In this document: positions 24,190-35,393 of the stretch, piece after piece
Numbering within the stretch: position 1 is the first letter of the stretch
How the letters are laid out: every line of letters starts with the position of its first letter
Source: Streptomyces sp. NBC_01296
GTDB lineage: Bacteria; Actinomycetota; Actinomycetes; Streptomycetales; Streptomycetaceae
NCBI RefSeq assembly: GCF_035984415.1
Contig: NZ_CP130720.1
Coordinates: 5,766,001 to 5,830,000 of the forward strand
DNA length: 64,000 nucleotides
Direction of reading: 5' to 3'
Notes under the pieces: generated by a model
Seen by the model: the letters and a program-made list of their open reading frames with translations, nothing else
The model's database searches: none
Told to the model about the DNA's origin: nothing
Position numbers and translations under genes: made by a program

Positions 24190-25332
24190 ATGACCACGCT
24201 CCCCCCGCCGCTCGCGATCGGCCCGCACACCGTGCAGCCCCCCGTGGTGCTCGCCCCCATGGCCGGCATCACCAATGCCCCGTTCCGTACCCTCTGCCGC
24301 GAGTTCAGCGGCGGCAAGGGGCTGTTCGTGAGCGAGATGATCACGACCCGCGCCCTGGTCGAGCGCAACGAGAAGACCATGCAGCTGATCCACTTCGACG
24401 AGACCGAGAAGCCTCGTTCGATCCAGCTGTACGGAGTCGACCCGGCGACGGTCGGCAAGGCGGTCCGCATGATCGTCGAAGAGGACCGGGCCGACCACAT
24501 CGACCTGAACTTCGGCTGCCCGGTCCCCAAGGTGACCCGCAAGGGCGGCGGCTCCGCGCTCCCGTACAAGCGGAACCTGCTGCGCGCGATCCTGCGCGAG
24601 GCCGTCGCGGGCGCCGGCGACCTGCCGGTCACCATGAAGATGCGCAAGGGCATCAACGACGACCACCTCACCTACCTGGACGCCGGCCGGATCGCCGTCG
24701 AGGAGGGCGTCACCGCCATCGCCCTGCACGGGCGCACCACGGCCCAGCACTACGGCGGCACCGCCGACTGGGACGCCATCGCGCGGCTCAAGGAGCACGT
24801 GCCGGAGATCCCCGTGCTCGGCAACGGCGACATCTGGTGCGCCGAGGACGCGCTGCGCATGGTCCGCGAGACCGGCTGCGACGGCGTGGTCGTCGGACGC
24901 GGCTGCCTGGGCCGCCCGTGGCTGTTCAACGACCTGGTGGCGGCCTTCGAGGGGCGCCCCGAAGACTTCCACAAGCCCACGCTGCGCGAGGTCGCGGCCA
25001 CCATGCACCGGCACGCCGAGCTGCTGGGTGAATGGATCGGCGACGAGGCGCGCGGGGTGATCGACTTCCGTAAGCACGTGGCCTGGTACCTCAAGGGCTT
25101 CTCGGTGGGTTCCGAGATGCGGAAGAAGCTGGCGATCACCTCGTCCCTGGCCGAGCTGGATGCTCATCTGAGCGAGCTCGACCTGGACCAGCCGTGGCCC
25201 GACAGCGCGGACGGCCCGCGCGGCCGGACGTCCGGAAACAACCGGGTTGTCCTGCCGGACGGCTGGCTGAAGGATCCGTACGACTGTGCCGGGGTCAGTG
25301 AGGACGCCGAACTGGACACGTCCGGAGGCTGA
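24190..25332 (+). CDS. dusB: tRNA-dihydrouridine synthase
   Basis: A 380-residue FMN enzyme that reduces uridines in tRNA D-loops. It shows LAPMAGITNAPFRTLCREF at the N-terminus, the RSIQLYGVDPATVGKA segment, DLNFGCPVPKVTRKGGGSALP with the catalytic cysteine, ALHGRTTAQHYGG, and GNGDIWCAEDALRMV. The C-terminal helical domain follows residue 250. Bacterial Dus paralogues differ in target position; actinobacterial single copies are usually called DusB, so the symbol is a class name. The ATG at 24190 follows GGGGG. Confidence 0.92.
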   Translation: MTTLPPPLAIGPHTVQPPVVLAPMAGITNAPFRTLCREFSGGKGLFVSEMITTRALVERNEKTMQLIHFDETEKPRSIQLYGVDPATVGKAVRMIVEEDRADHIDLNFGCPVPKVTRKGGGSALPYKRNLLRAILREAVAGAGDLPVTMKMRKGINDDHLTYLDAGRIAVEEGVTAIALHGRTTAQHYGGTADWDAIARLKEHVPEIPVLGNGDIWCAEDALRMVRETGCDGVVVGRGCLGRPWLFNDLVAAFEGRPEDFHKPTLREVAATMHRHAELLGEWIGDEARGVIDFRKHVAWYLKGFSVGSEMRKKLAITSSLAELDAHLSELDLDQPWPDSADGPRGRTSGNNRVVLPDGWLKDPYDCAGVSEDAELDTSGG

Positions 25333-25428
25333 GAAACAGCTGACAAATTATGCCACCAGCGGCGTGACATACGCCACGCATGGGTGGGGTTGCGCTCACA
25401 TGAGCGCGAAAATCACGGGTAAGACTTC

Positions 25429-25463
25429 CAAAGGGTGGCACTGGGTGCCACCCTTTGTTTGTT
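25429..25463 (+). terminator. intrinsic terminator after dus
   Basis: A 12-bp perfect stem (25429-25440 with 25446-25457) with a CTGGG loop is followed by TTTGTT. Stem plus T-run make this one of the clearest factor-independent terminators in the window. Confidence 0.9.
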
Positions 25464-25708
25464 CAAGACTTGAACGCAAATGTATCGATGATCGCTCATC
25501 CGAGCGGAAACAAGCCTCAGGAGGCCCTTGATCCTTCGGGAGGTGAACGCTCTTCGTAGGTTCTGGCTACTCGTCGGTTACTTTCGATCTGCTGGCGCAC
25601 GAGTGGTTACGGCCGTATGACGACCAAGTGGACGTACCCAGAAGCCTTCGATCTGGGTATGTTCCTGGCCGTCAGGGCAGCCACCGAGTCCTCGAGGAGT
25701 CGAGACCC
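25464..25708 (+). other. ppdK 5' region
   Basis: No gene is supported between the dus terminator and the ppdK start; the whole dus-ppdK gap is 376 bases. The stretch is less GC-rich than coding DNA and must contain the ppdK promoter and leader. I see no riboswitch that I can name. Short ORFs starting at 25617 and 25628 run in or out of the ppdK frame but lack ribosome sites. Confidence 0.5.
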
Positions 25709-28417
<2,709 letters not shown>

Positions 28418-28450
28418 CCCCTCCACGGCCCTGACAGGGCCCGCTGACTG

Positions 28451-28500
28451 CGCGTCCGCCCCCGGGTTCCCTGACCCCCGAGGGCGGACGCGCCCATTTT
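28451..28500 (+). terminator. ppdK terminator
   Basis: An 11-bp perfect stem (28451-28461 with 28482-28492) lies 33 bases after the ppdK stop. CCCATTTTTGTTGTT follows, a good T-run. Confidence 0.88.
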
Positions 28501-28525
28501 TGTTGTTCAACAAATCTTTACGCCA

Positions 28526-28563
28526 GCAGGCGGTGGACGGATCCCCACCCGTCCACCGCCTGC
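28526..28563. repeat. 15-bp perfect inverted repeat
   Basis: Bases 28526-28540 pair exactly with 28549-28563 around an eight-base loop. It follows the ppdK terminator and a small TTTGTTGTTCAACAAA palindrome. A second terminator is possible, but it has no T-run on the plus strand. Confidence 0.7.
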
Positions 28564-28572
28564 CGGCAATCT

Positions 28573-28673
28573 GCCAGGCACGTCGGCGCTTCCCGGTGCG
28601 ACCGACCGCCAGGCCCCGCAAAGCCCCCCACGGCCTTCACGGAGCGTTTCGGTCGCACCGGAGTGTGCCTGGC
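28573..28673. other. nested inverted repeats, possible structured RNA
   Basis: Two inverted repeats are nested: GCCAGGCAC (28573-28581) with GTGCCTGGC (28665-28673), and inside it CGGTGCGACC (28594-28603) with GGTCGCACCG (28651-28660). Together they define a long stem with an asymmetric internal loop and a 47-base terminal loop. No gene occupies it: the 389-base gap between ppdK and the next CDS holds only the ppdK terminator, the repeat at 28526 and this element. Confidence 0.5.
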
Positions 28674-28806
28674 GGAGTACAGGATTTCGGTTGTCACGCC
28701 CCCGCCGAAAGGGGTTTCAACTGTGGCCGAAAGGGCGTGGTGACGTCGTGTGACGGCATGCATACTCATGGGGCGGGGGGATTGCGGTTGCACAGGTGGG
28801 GGTTCG

Positions 28807-29859
28807 GTGCTGCGTATCCATTTCACTGGAGTGGACCTGGCACGCGTACGGATGGCAGGGCGTCCCGATGCGTTGTGGGAAACGATTCTGAGTTTTCACC
28901 GCTTAAGAGACCGGCGCGATGCCCGGCTCTTCGGTGAATGGCGTACGGAAACCCGGAGCAGGTTGAATAGTGAAACACGTTTGCTCGGTGCGCTCATACC
29001 GAGTCGCGGGTATTTTCCCGATTTCCTGACCCCTGTGGAGGGGCAGTACGGGTGGGACGTGGGACTCGACGCCCTGCGCGGGATCCGCCCCGAGCGGATG
29101 CGGCGCGAGCTGACGCTGCTGGGCGCGGGCACGGGCGTGGGAGCCGCGTTCGGCATGCCCTCGGCCGTGAGCGGAGGCGCCGACGCCTTGGTCCCGCGGC
29201 GGCTGCGGGACTTCATGGACGGCGGCACCAAGCACCTGCCGCGGCTGCTGGGCGAGCTGCGCGGCTACCACCGGGCGGCCGTGGAACCGTACTGGACGCA
29301 CATCCAGGCCCAGATCGAGGCCGAGCGGGCGGCGCGCGGCCGGGCCCTGCTCGACGGCGGCGCCGACGAGCTGCTGGCCTCGCTGCCGCCGATGCTGCGC
29401 TGGCGGGCTCCGGTCCTGGAGTGCGACTACCCCGTGGACCGCGACGTACGGCTGCGGGGGCGCGGGCTGCTGCTCCAGCCGTCGTTCTTCTGCCGGAAGA
29501 CCGCCGTGACCCTGCACGACCCGGAGCTGCCCCCGGTGCTGGTCTACCCGGCCGCCGCGCAGCTGGCCTCTGCGCCCACCGGAGGCGAATCGATTCGGCC
29601 CCTGGAGGAGCAGCGCCAGCGCACGCTGGGCAAGCTCGTCGGGCACACCCGCTCGGTGGTGCTGCGGGCCATAGGCGACGGTGCCACCACCAGCGAGCTG
29701 GCCCGCCGGGCCGGGGTCTCGCTGGCCTCCGCGAGCCAGCACGCCTGCGTGATGCGCGAGGCGGGCCTGGTCACCACCCTGCGCCGGGGCAACGCCGTCC
29801 TGCACACGGTCACCCCGCTGGGGGCCGCGCTCCTCAAGGGCGGCGCGGTGGCCTCGTAG
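28807..29859 (+). CDS. winged-helix (ArsR-like) transcriptional regulator, DUF5937-like
   Basis: A 350-residue protein. The N-terminal 240 residues form a conserved actinobacterial domain starting LRIHFTGVDLARVRMAGRPDALWE. The C-terminus is an ArsR/MarR-like winged helix: HTRSVVLRAIGDGATTSELARRAGVSLASASQHACVMREAGLVTTLRRGNAVLHTVTPLG. No metal-binding cysteine pair is seen, so it is probably not a metal sensor. I chose the GTG at 28807 since GGTGGGGG lies just upstream; a start 57 bases earlier would add a Gly/Cys-rich tail. Its target and signal are unknown. Confidence 0.75.
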   Translation: MLRIHFTGVDLARVRMAGRPDALWETILSFHRLRDRRDARLFGEWRTETRSRLNSETRLLGALIPSRGYFPDFLTPVEGQYGWDVGLDALRGIRPERMRRELTLLGAGTGVGAAFGMPSAVSGGADALVPRRLRDFMDGGTKHLPRLLGELRGYHRAAVEPYWTHIQAQIEAERAARGRALLDGGADELLASLPPMLRWRAPVLECDYPVDRDVRLRGRGLLLQPSFFCRKTAVTLHDPELPPVLVYPAAAQLASAPTGGESIRPLEEQRQRTLGKLVGHTRSVVLRAIGDGATTSELARRAGVSLASASQHACVMREAGLVTTLRRGNAVLHTVTPLGAALLKGGAVAS

Positions 29860-29861
29860 CC

Positions 29862-29904
29862 CGCACGGGCCCCGGACCGCGCATCGCGGTCCGGGGCCCG
29901 TGCG
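29862..29904. terminator. terminator with a 20-bp perfect stem
   Basis: Bases 29862-29881 pair exactly with 29885-29904 around a three-base CAT loop, beginning two bases after the regulator stop codon. No T-run follows. Confidence 0.85.
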
Positions 29905-29995
29905 AGCGCCGCCGTCGGGGTGATCATGCACGAAGTGACGAACCGCGGGACTTTCCGCCCTGGAGAGACGCCGCTTCGGCGAGGATGGTGAAGCA

Positions 29996-30460
29996 ATGAA
30001 CCAGTTCGCCGCGGACAACGACATCTCCGGCCGCGCCGACCTCGCCGTCGTGCTGCGCCGCTTCTACACCGCCGCCTTCGCCGACCGGCGCATCGGTCCG
30101 TTCTTCACCGAGATCGCCGGGACGGACCTCGAGGTCCACCTGTCCCGGATCACCGACTTCTGGGAGCGGGCCCTGTTCCGCACGGCCGACTACCGGCGCG
30201 ACGCCTTCGCCCCGCACGCCGCCCTGCACGCGGCGCGGGCGCTGACCGCCGAGGACTTCGGGCGCTGGGTGCAGCTGTGGCACGCCACCGTCGACGGCCT
30301 GCACCGGGGGCCGACCGCGGAGCGGGCGAAGGAGACCGGCGAGCGGATCGCGCTGGCCCTGCACCGGCGGCTGGCCGGGCCGGACCCCGCGCTGCTCCGG
30401 AGGCAGGACGCCTGCGGGTTCGTACCGCTGGCCGCGCTGGAGCTCCGCTCCACGGCCTGA
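29996..30460 (+). CDS. group III truncated hemoglobin
   Basis: A 154-residue heme protein. It has the truncated globin pattern LAVVLRRFYTAAFADRRIGPFFTEIAGTDLEVHLSRITDFWERALF, then a helix FGRWVQLWHATVDGLHRGPTAERAKETGERIALALHRRL. A His in the WHATVDGLHRG region is the likely proximal heme ligand. Group III globins are proposed to deal with oxygen or nitric oxide; the nitrite reductase genes about 600 bases away make nitrosative chemistry plausible, but this is inference. The ATG follows GAGGATGGTGAAGCA. Confidence 0.85.
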   Translation: MNQFAADNDISGRADLAVVLRRFYTAAFADRRIGPFFTEIAGTDLEVHLSRITDFWERALFRTADYRRDAFAPHAALHAARALTAEDFGRWVQLWHATVDGLHRGPTAERAKETGERIALALHRRLAGPDPALLRRQDACGFVPLAALELRSTA

Positions 30461-30590
30461 CCTGCTACGACGGGCCTCGCCCTGCGGCCCCGCGGAGATC
30501 TTCGGAAAAGTTTTCGCGGGAGCGATGAGTTTTCCCGGCACCCCTGGTCTACCTCTCGAAAGCACACCGCACGAGAGAAGAGGAACCGAG

Positions 30591-30995
30591 ATGCCCACCA
30601 TGATCTTCGTCAACCTGCCGGTCAAGGACATCGATGCCGCCAAGGCGTTCTGGGGCAAGCTCGGCTACTCCTTCAACCCCCAGTTCAGCGACGAGTCGAC
30701 CGGCTGCCTCGTCATCAGCGACACGATCTTCGCGATGCTGATGACCGAGGCCCGGTTCAAGGACTTCGCCACCAAGGAGGTGGCGGACGCCACCAAGAGC
30801 ACCGAGGTCATGCTCGCCCTGAGCGCGGACAGCCGGGAGAAGGTCGACGAGGTGGTCGACGCCGCCCTCGCGGCGGGCGGCACCGAGCCCCGCCCGGCCC
30901 AGGACCTCGGCTTCATGTACGGCCGCGCCTTCGAGGACCTGGAGGGCCACGTCTGGGAGTACGTCTGGATGGACCCGGCGGCCGTCCAGGGCTGA
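30591..30995 (+). CDS. VOC family (glyoxalase-like) protein
   Basis: A 134-residue vicinal-oxygen-chelate fold protein. It starts MIFVNLPVKDIDAAKAFWGKLGYSFNPQFSDESTGCLVISD and ends FEDLEGHVWEYVWMDP, giving the two beta-alpha-beta-beta-beta modules. The final DLEGHVWE segment supplies the typical Glu ligand. Family members range from dioxygenases to antibiotic-binding proteins, so no reaction can be assigned. The ATG follows AGAAGAGGAACCGAG. Confidence 0.88.
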   Translation: MPTMIFVNLPVKDIDAAKAFWGKLGYSFNPQFSDESTGCLVISDTIFAMLMTEARFKDFATKEVADATKSTEVMLALSADSREKVDEVVDAALAAGGTEPRPAQDLGFMYGRAFEDLEGHVWEYVWMDPAAVQG

Positions 30996-31033
30996 CGCCC
31001 CGCCGCGCCCCCGCCGAGCCCGTCGCTCCCTCG

Positions 31034-31378
31034 CTACGCCACCGCGGCGGAGGTCACGGCGGTCCGCACCGGATAGGTCCGGACCGCCGCCTCCTCGTCG
31101 TCCAGGCAGCGCCCCGTGGCGAGGTCGAAGCGCTGCTTCAGCAGCGGCGAGGCCACGAACGGCTTGCCGTCGATGCACCCGACCAGCCCCCGCGAGAGCA
31201 CGGCCGCCCCGGTGAACGGGTCCTGGTTGTCGATGGCGTACATCCCGCCCGAGCGGCCGATGAACACCGCGGCCTGGCTCCCGTCGGGCAACAGGACCGC
31301 CACCCCCCGCCCGGGGGTCAGGTCGGACAGCTCGCACACCGTCAGCCAGCCTTCGGCCACGTGCAGTTCCACGGTCAT
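31034..31378 (-). CDS. nirD: nitrite reductase (NADH) small subunit NirD
   Basis: A 114-residue Rieske-fold subunit. It shows GRGVAVLLPDGSQAAVFIGRSGGMYAIDNQDPFTGAAVLSRGLVG and ends KQRFDLATGRCLDDEEAAVRTYPVR. As in other NirD proteins, Rieske iron-sulfur ligands are absent. It is required with NirB for cytoplasmic reduction of nitrite to ammonium. Its ATG overlaps the NirB stop as ATGA (31375-31378), giving translational coupling. Confidence 0.95.
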   Translation of the reverse strand: MTVELHVAEGWLTVCELSDLTPGRGVAVLLPDGSQAAVFIGRSGGMYAIDNQDPFTGAAVLSRGLVGCIDGKPFVASPLLKQRFDLATGRCLDDEEAAVRTYPVRTAVTSAAVA

Positions 31379-33927
31379 CGCGTGCCTCCCACGGCCTCGA
31401 GCGGCCGGATGTTGAGAATGGTCAGGTCGGGCTTGACCTGGTCGCGTTCGGGGACGAACTTCACCGTCGGGTCGGGGGCGCCCGGCGCGTTGACGAAGGA
31501 CACGAACCGGCGCAGCCGCTCCGGGTCCTGCAGCGTCTCGGCCCATTCGTCGCGGTAGTGCGACACGTGGTCGGCCATCAGAGACTCCAGCTCCGCGCAC
31601 AGCCCGAGGGAGTCGTGCACGACCACGTCCCGCAGGTGGTCCAGGCCGCCCTCCAGCCGGTCCAGCCAGGTCGAGGTGCGCTCCAGCCGGTCCGCCGTGC
31701 GGATGTAGAACATCAGGAACCGGTCGATGAGCCGGACCAGTTCGGCGTCGGACAGGTCCTGGGCCAGCAGGTCCGCGTGGCGCGGGGTGGCCCCGCCGTT
31801 CCCGCCGACGTACAGGTTCCAGCCGGTAGCCGTCGCGATCACCCCGAAGTCCTTGCTCTGAGCCTCCGCGCACTCGCGCGCACAGCCGGACACCGCCGAC
31901 TTGAGCTTGTGCGGGGCGCGCAGGCCCCGGTAGCGCAGCTCCAGGTCGATGGCCATCCGCACGCTGTCCTGGACCCCGTACCGGCACCAGGTCTGGCCGA
32001 CGCAGGACTTCACCGTGCGCAGCGCCTTCCCGTACGCGTGGCCGGACTCGAACCCGGCCTCGACGAGCCGGGCCCAGATCCGCGGGAGCTGGTCGACGCT
32101 GGCGCCGAAGAGGTCGATGCGCTGGCCGCCGGTGATCTTCGTGTAGAGCCCGAAGTCGCGGGCGACCTCGCCGATCACGATGAGCTTGTCGGGGGTGATC
32201 TCGCCGCCGGGGATGCGCGGGACGACCGAGTACGAGCCGTTGCGCTGCAGGTTCGCGAGGAAGTGGTCGTTGGTGTCCTGGAGGGCGGCCTGCTCCCCGT
32301 CGAGGACGTATCCGCTCGCGCCGAGGGTGGGGGCGAGCGAGGCGATGATCGAGCCGACGGTCGGCTTGCAGACCTCGCAGCCGTCTCCGCCGCGGGCCGC
32401 CTCCCGGCCGTGGCCGTCGAGGAGCTGCTCGTACGAGGTCAGCCGACGGGTACGGACGATCTCGTAGAGCTCCGCGCGGGTGAAGGGGAAGCAGTCGCAC
32501 AGCCCTTTGTCCGTGGGCGCGGGCAGCAGCTGGCCGATCACCTTGAGGCAGCTGCCGCAGCCGGTGCCCGCCTTCGTGCACTGCTTGACCTCGGGGAGCG
32601 TGGCGCAGGCGGTGATCGCCTTCTTGGTGACGTTGTGGCAGGAGCAGATCACCGCGGAGTCGGGGAGCGCGGAGGGGCCGAGCGCCACGGGCGCGCCGAG
32701 GCCGGCGGGCAGGACCAGCTGGTCGGGGCTGACGGGCGGGACGCTGCCGGTGAGCGGGCGCAGCAGGCCGTACGAGTCGGCGTCGCCGACCAGGACCCCG
32801 CCGAGCAGCACCCCGTCGGGGGAGACGACCAGCTTCTTGTAGACGCCGGAGCGGGAGTCGGAGTAGACGACGTCGAGGCTGCCCTCGGTGGCGCCGTGGG
32901 CGTCGCCGAAGGAGGCCACGTCCACACCGAGCAGCTTCAGCTTGGTGGAGAGGTCGGCGCCGGTGAACTCCTTGTCGCGGCCCAGGAGGTCCTCGGCGGC
33001 GGTTTCGGCCATCTCGTAGCCGGGGGCGACCAGTCCGTAGACGCGGCCGTCGGTGGCCAGCGCGCACTCGCCGATGGCGTAGACGCGCGGGTCGGAGGTG
33101 CGGCAGCGGGCGTCGACGCCGATGCCGCCGCGCTCGCCGACGGTCAGGCCCGCGTCGCGGGCGAGCTGGTCGCGGGGGCGGACCCCGGCGGAGAAGACGA
33201 CGAGGTCGGTGTCGACGGTGGAGCCGTCGGAGAGCCGCATCCCGCTGACGTGGCCGTCCTCGCCGATGACGACCTCCTGGGTGCCGACGCCGGTGTGGAC
33301 CGTCAGCCCCATCGACTCGATGGTGCGCAGCAGCGCCGCGCCGCCGCCGTCGTCGACCTGGACAGGCATCAGGCGCGGGGCGAACTCCACGACGCGGGTG
33401 GCGAGGCCGAGACCCTTGAGGGCGCCGGCCGCCTCCAGCCCGAGGAGCCCGCCGCCGACGACCGCGCCGCGGGTCCGGGTCTTCGCGTACTCCTCGATCG
33501 CGAACAGGTCCTCGATGGTGCGGTAGACGAAGCAGCCGGGGGCGTCCTTGCCGGGGACGGGCGGCACGAAGGGGTAGCTGCCGGTCGCCAGGACGAGTAC
33601 GTCGTACGGGAACACCTGCCCGGAGCGGGAGGTGACGGTACGGGCGTCGCGGTCGATGGACTCGGCGGGGTCGCCGAGGTGCAGCTCGATCCCGTGCTGC
33701 TCCATGAAGCCGGCGGGGGTGAGGGAGAGGTCCTCGGGGGTGCTTCCGGAGAAGTACGAGGTGAGGTGCACCCGGTCGTAGGCCGGCCGGGGCTCCTCAC
33801 AGAGCACGGTGATCCGGTGCGTGGCCGTGGCCCCGCGCTCGGCGAGTGCCTCGAGGTAGCGCTGGCCGACCATGCCGTGGCCGATGAGCACGATGGCGGG
33901 AGTGGGCGTGGGCGTGGCTGCGGCCAT
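31375..33927 (-). CDS. nirB: nitrite reductase (NADH) large subunit NirB
   Basis: An 850-residue assimilatory enzyme reducing nitrite to ammonium. The N-terminal FAD/NAD domains include IVLIGHGMVGQRYLEAL and GAVVGGGLLGLEAAGALKGLG. Next is a BFD-like [2Fe-2S] domain (ICSCHNVTKKAI, CTKAGTGCGSC). The nitrite/sulfite reductase half binds siroheme and a 4Fe-4S cluster, with CVGQTWCRYG and SGCARECAEAQSKD as ligands. It follows an FAD oxidoreductase gene by two bases and is coupled to nirD. The ATG at 33927 overlaps nothing else. A GlnR-like site lies upstream of the operon. Confidence 0.97.
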   Translation of the reverse strand: MAAATPTPTPAIVLIGHGMVGQRYLEALAERGATATHRITVLCEEPRPAYDRVHLTSYFSGSTPEDLSLTPAGFMEQHGIELHLGDPAESIDRDARTVTSRSGQVFPYDVLVLATGSYPFVPPVPGKDAPGCFVYRTIEDLFAIEEYAKTRTRGAVVGGGLLGLEAAGALKGLGLATRVVEFAPRLMPVQVDDGGGAALLRTIESMGLTVHTGVGTQEVVIGEDGHVSGMRLSDGSTVDTDLVVFSAGVRPRDQLARDAGLTVGERGGIGVDARCRTSDPRVYAIGECALATDGRVYGLVAPGYEMAETAAEDLLGRDKEFTGADLSTKLKLLGVDVASFGDAHGATEGSLDVVYSDSRSGVYKKLVVSPDGVLLGGVLVGDADSYGLLRPLTGSVPPVSPDQLVLPAGLGAPVALGPSALPDSAVICSCHNVTKKAITACATLPEVKQCTKAGTGCGSCLKVIGQLLPAPTDKGLCDCFPFTRAELYEIVRTRRLTSYEQLLDGHGREAARGGDGCEVCKPTVGSIIASLAPTLGASGYVLDGEQAALQDTNDHFLANLQRNGSYSVVPRIPGGEITPDKLIVIGEVARDFGLYTKITGGQRIDLFGASVDQLPRIWARLVEAGFESGHAYGKALRTVKSCVGQTWCRYGVQDSVRMAIDLELRYRGLRAPHKLKSAVSGCARECAEAQSKDFGVIATATGWNLYVGGNGGATPRHADLLAQDLSDAELVRLIDRFLMFYIRTADRLERTSTWLDRLEGGLDHLRDVVVHDSLGLCAELESLMADHVSHYRDEWAETLQDPERLRRFVSFVNAPGAPDPTVKFVPERDQVKPDLTILNIRPLEAVGGTR

Positions 33928-33929
33928 GA

Positions 33930-35225
33930 TCAGGAGCCTCCGTCGTCGGTGAGCAGGTGGAACAGGTCGGTCAGGTCCTCCGCGTCCTCCCAGCTGCGGG
34001 CGAGGGCGCCCACACTGGAGAGTTCGCCGAGGAGGACGCCGCCGACGAGGCGGTCGCCGCGGACGACGACCTTCCGGTAGGTCCGGCGGGTGGCGTCGGC
34101 GAGGCGGACCACGTCGTCGCCGGGGAGCGGGGTGGTCTCGCCGAAGGCGGCGAGATCGAGGGGCCCGGTGCCGGCTCCGGCGCCCCCGGGGGTGGTGAGG
34201 GTGAGGCGGGTGAGGGCGCGGGTTCCGGTGTAAGCGGGGGCGGCGGCGGTGGTGCCCGTGGCGCCGGTGAGCTGCGCGGCGAGGGCGTCGGCCTGCTCCA
34301 GCGCGGGGCCCGCGAGGCCGTACACCCGGCCGGCGTGCTCGGCGCAGTCGCCGATGGCGTGGATGCGGGGGTCGCCGGTCCGCAGCCGGTCGTCCACGAC
34401 GATCCCGGTGCGGACCTCGAGCCCGGCGGCGAGCGCGAGCCCGGTCCGGGGCCGCACGCCGCAGGCGAGCACGACGACATCGGCATCGAGCCGGTACCCG
34501 TCGGCGAACTCCACCCCGGTGACCTGCCGTCGGCCGGTGTCCTGCGTGGTCGTCAGGCCGCGGACCCGGCATTCCGTGTGGATCTCGATGCCGAGGGCGG
34601 TCAGGTGGGTGTGCAGCAGCGCCGAGGCGTCCGCGTCCAGCTGGCGTTCCATCAGCCGTTCGCCCTGCTGGGCCAGGACCACCTGGGCGCCGCGTTCGGC
34701 CAGGGCGCGGGCCGCCGAGACGCCGAGGAGGCCGCCGCCGATCACCACCGCGCGCACGCCCTCCCGTACGGCCACGGCGGCCGACAGGGCCAGGCAGTCG
34801 TCCATGGTGCGGAACGCGTGGACCCCGTCGGGCAGTTCCCGGCCCTCCGGTTCGAACAGCCCGCGCAGCGGCGGGAGGACCGCGTTGGAGCCCGTGGCCA
34901 GGACCAGCGTGTCGTACCGCTCCGTGCTGCCGTCGTCGCAGCGGACCGTCCGGTCGGCGCGGTCGATGCGAACCGCCCGGACACCGCGCCGCAGCGCCCG
35001 CCCGGGAGCCGGGAGGGCGGTCACCTCCGGTGCGTACCGGCCCGCGAGCACGTCCGCCAGCAGGACCCGGTTGTACGGGACGTGCGACTCCTCGCCGAGG
35101 ACCGTCACATCCGTACCGCCACCGGCACCTGCGCTTGTGCCTGCGCCCGCGCCCAGCCGCGCAGCGAGCCGCAGGCCCGCGAGGCCGCCGCCGATCACCA
35201 CCACACGCTGCTGCTCCGATGTCAT
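33930..35225 (-). CDS. FAD-dependent NAD(P)H oxidoreductase of nitrate/nitrite assimilation
   Basis: A 431-residue pyridine nucleotide-disulfide-type flavoprotein: FAD site RVVVIGGGLAGLRLAARLG, NAD site GVRAVVIGGGLLGVSAARALAERG, second FAD motif RIHAIGDCAEHAGRVYG. It resembles the N-terminal half of NirB and the NasB-type electron-transfer subunit of assimilatory nitrate reductase, so it may pass electrons from NAD(P)H to NasA or NirB. It is the first gene of the operon with nirB and nirD, two bases apart. Confidence 0.85.
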   Translation of the reverse strand: MTSEQQRVVVIGGGLAGLRLAARLGAGAGTSAGAGGGTDVTVLGEESHVPYNRVLLADVLAGRYAPEVTALPAPGRALRRGVRAVRIDRADRTVRCDDGSTERYDTLVLATGSNAVLPPLRGLFEPEGRELPDGVHAFRTMDDCLALSAAVAVREGVRAVVIGGGLLGVSAARALAERGAQVVLAQQGERLMERQLDADASALLHTHLTALGIEIHTECRVRGLTTTQDTGRRQVTGVEFADGYRLDADVVVLACGVRPRTGLALAAGLEVRTGIVVDDRLRTGDPRIHAIGDCAEHAGRVYGLAGPALEQADALAAQLTGATGTTAAAPAYTGTRALTRLTLTTPGGAGAGTGPLDLAAFGETTPLPGDDVVRLADATRRTYRKVVVRGDRLVGGVLLGELSSVGALARSWEDAEDLTDLFHLLTDDGGS

Positions 35226-35247
35226 GGCATGAGCGTGCGCGGCCGCT

Positions 35248-35274
35248 GTTTCCCCGCCGCATCGCCGTTGTTAC
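35248..35274 (-). promoter_or_regulatory. candidate GlnR binding site of the nir operon
   Basis: On the minus strand, GTAAC-6-GATGC-6-GAAAC runs toward the operon, ending 23 bases before its ATG. This matches the spacing of GlnR sites (gTnAC-n6-GaAAC-n6 repeats). nirB is a reported target of GlnR in Streptomyces. The central element is degenerate. Confidence 0.6.
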
Positions 35275-35393
35275 CCGGACGGAACGCGCACCTCAGCGCC
35301 CGGGTTAAGGGTCGGTGAGGCGTCCCTCAAGGGCGGTTTAAGGATCGGTTCGGGCAGGTCAGCGGCCCTCGGGCGGCCCTCAGCGTGATCCGC

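Noticed and set aside
31375..35262. A single 1295-codon frame spanning nirB and the upstream oxidoreductase
   Set aside because: Only the nirB part is in the coding frame. The N-terminal two-fifths is the wrong frame of the FAD oxidoreductase. The nirB start at 33927 is clear.
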